Part shown: positions 60,008 through 64,000 of the stretch, piece after piece
How the letters are laid out: every line of letters begins with the position of its first letter
Position numbering within the stretch: the stretch's first letter is position 1
From: Rutidosis leptorrhynchoides
Lineage: Eukaryota > Streptophyta > Magnoliopsida > Asterales > Asteraceae
Direction of reading: 5' to 3'
DNA: 64,000 nt
Assembly (NCBI RefSeq): GCF_046630445.1
Contig: NC_092340.1
Coordinates: 359,332,001 to 359,396,000 of the forward strand
Program-made: the position numbers and the translations under genes
Notes under the pieces: model-generated
Told to the model about the DNA's origin: nothing
The model's database searches: none
The model's input: the letters and a program-made list of their open reading frames with translations, nothing else

Positions 60008-60062
60008 ACTAAAGTTAACCTGACTAACACAGCACCCTTTGTTGAGTTCCTGTCTTGTTGAT

Positions 60063-60070
60063 AAACCCTA
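60063..60070 (+). promoter_or_regulatory. Telo-box AAACCCTA in the TOM20 5' region
   Basis: AAACCCTAG lies about 70 bp before the ATG. Telo-boxes are common near start sites of plant ribosomal and housekeeping genes. It may be in the promoter or 5' UTR. Confidence 0.45.
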
Positions 60071-60138
60071 GCGGAGCATTTCATTTCATTTCATAAATAT
60101 ATCAGATCCACTTACACCAACAACAATTAACGATAATA

Positions 60139-63100
60139 ATGGACGGTCAAAATGATTTAGAGCGACTGATGATCTTCGAACACGCTCGTATGAATGCAGA
60201 AGCTGAATACCTTAAGAACCCTACCGACGCAGATGTACGTCTATCTCTTTATCCCTCTATATCTATATTTACATATTATTTTATCTCTATAACTTTTATT
60301 GCTTGAATCGATTGCTATGTTTAATTATTGACTTCAATTGATATATTCTAATTAACCTCACGCTGTTTCAGATTATTATATAATAATTGGTTATGAATCG
60401 ATTACTGGGTGTAATTAATAAAATTAATTGATATATGGTAATTAACCTCATACTGCCTAAGGTAAAGATAAAGATAAAGATTATTGAGATAAGTAGTTTT
60501 ATTATTAGCGGTGCTCCGTTTACTAAACCACCCTTTTGAAGTGGCTTACATTTCTAGTACAAAGGATTTTATTTGACAAAGCAAAACAAAGATGTATAGG
60601 CTGTTACGTTTACCAATGGGTAAAATAGGCTTTAGATAAACAGTGGCATATCTAGGAACCGTAGTCACGGGTGTCACTAGTTAAAAGCTCAAAAAATTTT
60701 ACACTATTCGATGGTATCACTCAAAAAATTTACATAATCCAGTGCTATCACTAGTTAAAAACCCAAAAAAAAAAAAAAAAAAAAAAGTTCCGTTGCATCA
60801 CGTATTTCACTAGTAGCCTGTGATATAGTAGATCCGCCCTTGCGCAATAGATGATTATTGCAATTCTTTTTCTTTGTTATGAGAATGATGATAATAATCT
60901 GATGTCATCACATTACAGAATTTAACAAGATGGGGTGGAGCTTTGCTGGAATTATCTCAATTCGGAGATATCAATGAATCAAAGAAGATGCTTAAAGGTA
61001 CTCTTACAATTGCTAATGTAATTATGTATCTCGTGAAAATGATGCCGCTATGTTATGCGTGTTTTTATTTCTTTCTTTGTGTAATATTTGAATTAATCAT
61101 CTAATTGCTCTCATGTTTGGTGCTTAATGAATAATACTAAACTTAGATGCTGTGTCAAAATTGGACGAGGCATTAACTATCAATCCTGCAAAGCATGAGG
61201 CTTTATGGTGTTTAGGGAATGCACATACTGCCAACGCCTTCCTAAATTCTGACCAAGATGAGGCCAAGGTTCATTTTGATCTAGCAATTGAATGTTTTCA
61301 AAAGGCTGTAGATGAGGTATTAGTTTCAAAGTTGAATATTTTCATATTATAGTTATCAAATCTAATTGTAAATATGGTTATGATCAAATGTATTGTCTTA
61401 GTGTCCAGGGAACGAACATTATCTACAATCTTTGGCATCTTGTGCAAAGGTATGAATCTACATCTGTTCACCCGTTCCTCATTGTAAACTCCTTTTTGTC
61501 TCTAGCTTATGTGTGTTAATAGTTAATACTTAATATCTTTTTCGTTAATTACCATTTTGAAAGTATATATTGCTAGAAGTACACGTTATGTGAACTTTTT
61601 ACAAAATTTTCTATAATTATGGCGTATTTTTTAAATATCTTTAAGGGATACTATGTAAGTCGATGGTTTACGTTGAATTTTTTTTAAATAGGATGAGATT
61701 TTTGTTCGCACTAGAACAAAGCCATACAAAAAGTCAACTTTTGACCGATGTTGACCGACTTTTCCTGACTTTGACCTGGCGTTGGAGTTGGCCGACTAAC
61801 TAGATGTTTTTGGGCAAAACGGGACGTACTGGTCACCAAACCGCCGCAACCGCCGTTTGCCACTATTGTATCAAGTCATATAGCTGTTCGTATCAAAATA
61901 ACAAATTTTTAATCTTACAGCTAATTGCTAGGCTTGGAAAACTTCAAAATTAAAAAAATAGAACCTCATCCTGAAAATGCAACTAAACATTACTGATCGG
62001 TATAGTTTGTTATTTAAAGTTGCTAGGGACAATATATTTGTATGCCTGCATGAGTGTGTGCTGTATTAATGCACATGAAGAGTTTAAACATTACTGACCG
62101 ATCAGTTATATGGCTATATCAAATGGTTTGTAGTACTTTGGTAATTATATATTATCAAAAACCTGGGAATGGATCTCATAGATTTAGTAATATAGACTTT
62201 ATCTTTACTTCATTGGTTGATCATAAATTCATAACGTTGAAAATTTATTGTTGCAGGCACCTGAGTTGCACAAAGAGATTCACAAACATGGAGGACTTGG
62301 TCAAGCTCAACAGACGTTGGGCGGAGGTCCTGCTGCATCTTCAAGTGCCAAGGTTTCACATATTCATTTCTTTTCATTAGCTAGAAATGGATCACCCGAT
62401 CACCATAAGTTTAGGTTAACCAAAATGGATGTTATCAGTAATACCTCATTGACATATACGTATGTGACTGAAATTCATTAAAAGAATATTCATCAATGAG
62501 TGTTAAGTTATACATTCATCGCACGAACGTCTTGATGAATTTTAATGTTATAATCACTTGACATTCACCAATTAATATTCTTTTAATGAATGTTAGTCAA
62601 ATACACGATGCTGATAACAATCGTCATCTTTGTCTTCATTTTGATACAATTCAATCATGATAAATGTTAACGAGTTTGATCTAATATTCGTTAATAATGT
62701 TATAAAAAAAAAATATTGAGGAAAGCTTACATACAGTGTCGATTCCGATTAACATTCATTAGATTCATTTTTATTTTTTGACATTTGTATTGGTGAATGT
62801 TAAGTTGCCCGTGACGTGATAACAGTGTTGTAAATGACGCTCGTTGCGTCTGTTGCAACACCCATTGCGGCGTTTTGGTGACTAGCCCATCTCGACCCCG
62901 TCCCGTCTTCTAATAAGTCGGTAGTCGGGTCAAATGCGAGAAAGTTCGGGTCAATACCGGTCAAAAGTAAAAAATTTGGTTAATTTCGGTCAAAAGCCGG
63001 ACAAATCGATCACAATTGACGTAGTTTAGTGTTACTCTTGTGTATTATATTAACGATAATAGTGATTAATGGTTCAAACTGGTCAACGAAGGTTTTCTGG

Positions 63101-63607
63101 CTTTAAAATATGTGTATATATTTATATATATAAAAGTCAACGTCAGTCTCGACCCCGTCTCGACGTTTTAAGTCCCGACCGTCTTGACTTCGTCTCGCTT
63201 CTTTCTCGACCTTGCGTGATATTAGATATTTTTGACATTATAAATACAGTTTGGGAGATACTCGAGTAATTTGACATGTTTCTTTTTTATAAATTTAGAG
63301 ATGAAACATAACCTAAGTTAACCCATATATAAGTAAATATGTCGAAACTGCCACCACAGCTATAGAACATCTAGCAATCTAGCATACATAAATAAGGCAT
63401 TTTTTTTTTTCTCGTTTTATTTGTTCTTATGATTTTGTATGCGATATTAGATTACCTAACCTCGGCTATTTTGTCTTGTAGGGCTCTGTCAAGAACAAGA
63501 CCAGTGATCTAACATATGATGTATTTGGGTGGATAATTCTTGCGGTTGGACTTGTTGCATGGGTCGGGATGGCCAAGTCTAATGTTCCCCCATCTCCACC
63601 GAGCTGA
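60139..63607 (+). CDS. TOM20: TOM20, mitochondrial outer-membrane protein import receptor (six exons)
   Basis: Exons 60139-60234, 60919-60997, 61147-61316, 61402-61449, 62257-62352 and 63482-63607 join in frame to 204 residues, with GT-AG at every intron. The N-terminus [20 protein letters not shown] and then [15 protein letters not shown] match the plant TOM20 start. A TPR-like helical domain follows (residues about 1-145, including [15 protein letters not shown] and [11 protein letters not shown]), then [13 protein letters not shown], a Gly-rich linker and one C-terminal membrane segment (about 177-194, [18 protein letters not shown]) with a short tail. Plant TOM20 is tail-anchored in the outer membrane of mitochondria and binds presequences for the TOM complex. 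Length is typical. The start is the only in-frame ATG near the conserved N-terminus. It is the only host gene in the window; nearest neighbours are repeats. Confidence 0.95.
60641..60842. mobile_element. Possible small transposon (MITE-like) in TOM20 intron 1
   Basis: Starts CAGTGGCATATCTAGG and ends AGTAGATCCGCCCTTG. These are imperfect inverted ends of the CAGTGGCGGATCTAG kind found on plant transposons. Inside are two GGTATCACTCAAAAAATTTAC-like repeats and a run of about 20 A. No target duplication was found. Confidence 0.4.
62473..62591. repeat. Foldback element in TOM20 intron 5
   Basis: ATTCATTAAAAGAATATT at 62473-62490 is the exact inverse of 62574-62591, with weaker pairing inward. 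The 119-bp unit could form a hairpin and resembles a small MITE. Confidence 0.55.
62818..63262. repeat. Dispersed repeat in TOM20 intron 5
   Basis: Begins TGATAACAGTGTTGTAAATGAC and contains several TCTCGACCCCGTC-type motifs (near 62890, 63150 and 63205). A similar segment starts again at 63912. Both include CCCGTCTTCTAATAAGT. No ORF of note. Confidence 0.5.
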
Positions 63608-63911
63608 AATTATTGCCATCTTGTTCTTAGTAAGTTATAAGCTCGTTTTATTATAAGTGGATGCAGATGTTCACAACATAGTAAGGCTTAGATATGTACC
63701 AACTAAGCACGCCTCATGTGAGCTTATGAGTGCGCTATTTCATTTATAAGAATGTTCTTCCTAAGGTGCACTATCAGTGATAGTGATCTGCATCTGGTAT
63801 GTTGCCAAATTTTGTACTTTTTAACGCTTCATAAGTGTATTTTGCTTTGTGAAATTTCAGTTATACAATTTTATGATTATTTGATTTCCCCCTTTCCGTC
63901 TTCTTGTCCTG

Positions 63912-64000
63912 TGATAAGTGTTGTAAAAGACGTCCGTTGCGGCATTTAAATGACTGGACCGTCTCGACCTTGTCCCGTCTTCTAATAAGTTGGTCAACGG
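63912..64000. repeat. Second copy of the intron 5 repeat, cut by window edge
   Basis: TGATAAGTGTTGTAAAAGAC, then GTCTCGACCTTGTCCCGTC, closely follows the start of the repeat at 62818 with a deletion. It lies about 300 bp past the TOM20 stop; 63608-63911 is the likely 3' UTR and flank, with no other feature seen. Confidence 0.5.

Noticed and set aside
60641..60842. Possible tRNA-like or SINE origin of the A-rich segment in TOM20 intron 1
   Set aside because: No A-box or B-box promoter sequence could be seen, and the inverted CAGTGG/CAAGGG ends fit a DNA transposon better.
62054..62481. ORFs of 108 and 77 codons across TOM20 exon 5
   Set aside because: They read through intron sequence. The spliced TOM20 frame explains the conserved part.

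Overview
This window is nuclear DNA from a flowering plant. The evidence is an intron-bearing plant-type TOM20 gene at the right edge and about 54 kb of stacked plant Ty3/gypsy LTR retrotransposons. The gag sequences resemble elements I associate with Asteraceae, but that placement is a weak impression. No bacterial-style genes, rRNA, tRNA or CRISPR arrays were seen.

Layout. Positions 1-54678 are a nested stack of one chromovirus-like (Tekay/Del-type) family, here called the FBX family, plus two other elements. Target-site duplications and broken reading frames give the order. Element E (minus strand, 39077-54678) sits in a satellite array of about 520-bp units (54679-59554). Element X (plus strand) appears to have entered the gag of E; its F-box tail and gag are at 1-1508, and a 3' LTR ending at 39076 abuts E. 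Element B (minus, 1509-25983) entered the gag of X. Element F (minus, Athila-type, 4906-19694, duplication GAGCA) entered the pol of B. Element C (plus, from 25984) entered the leader of B. Element D (plus, 41086-50712, duplication TAAAG) entered an extra ORF of E. The 5' and 3' flanks of C do not match, so C as assembled looks like a recombinant of C and X, or an assembly collapse.

The most interesting system is the FBX family. Between the primer-binding site and gag it carries two extra sense-strand ORFs. The first is a roughly 204-residue acidic protein with Glu/Pro/Ser repeats. The second is a 227-residue F-box protein resembling the Arabidopsis At1g67623/At2g35280 group. Both ORFs are seen in B, C and E, and X retains the F-box tail. 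The acidic ORF is open in C and broken only by the D insertion in E; the F-box ORF is open in B. A retroelement carrying its own putative SCF substrate adaptor suggests a way of acting on host proteins, but this is inference.

Element F is a young Athila-type element with a full 1867-codon gag-pol and LTRs about 99.4% identical. A small sense ORF with a zinc-knuckle-like motif lies where Athila elements often carry an env-like ORF. Element D is a related chromovirus without extra ORFs; it has five in-frame stops and a frameshift. LTRs of the D and FBX families share conserved stem-loop blocks, one with a compensating base-pair change.

Right edge: after the satellite and a MITE-like element with perfect 13-bp inverted ends, a six-exon gene (60139-63607) encodes a 204-residue TOM20, the mitochondrial outer-membrane import receptor. 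Its introns hold small transposon-like repeats.
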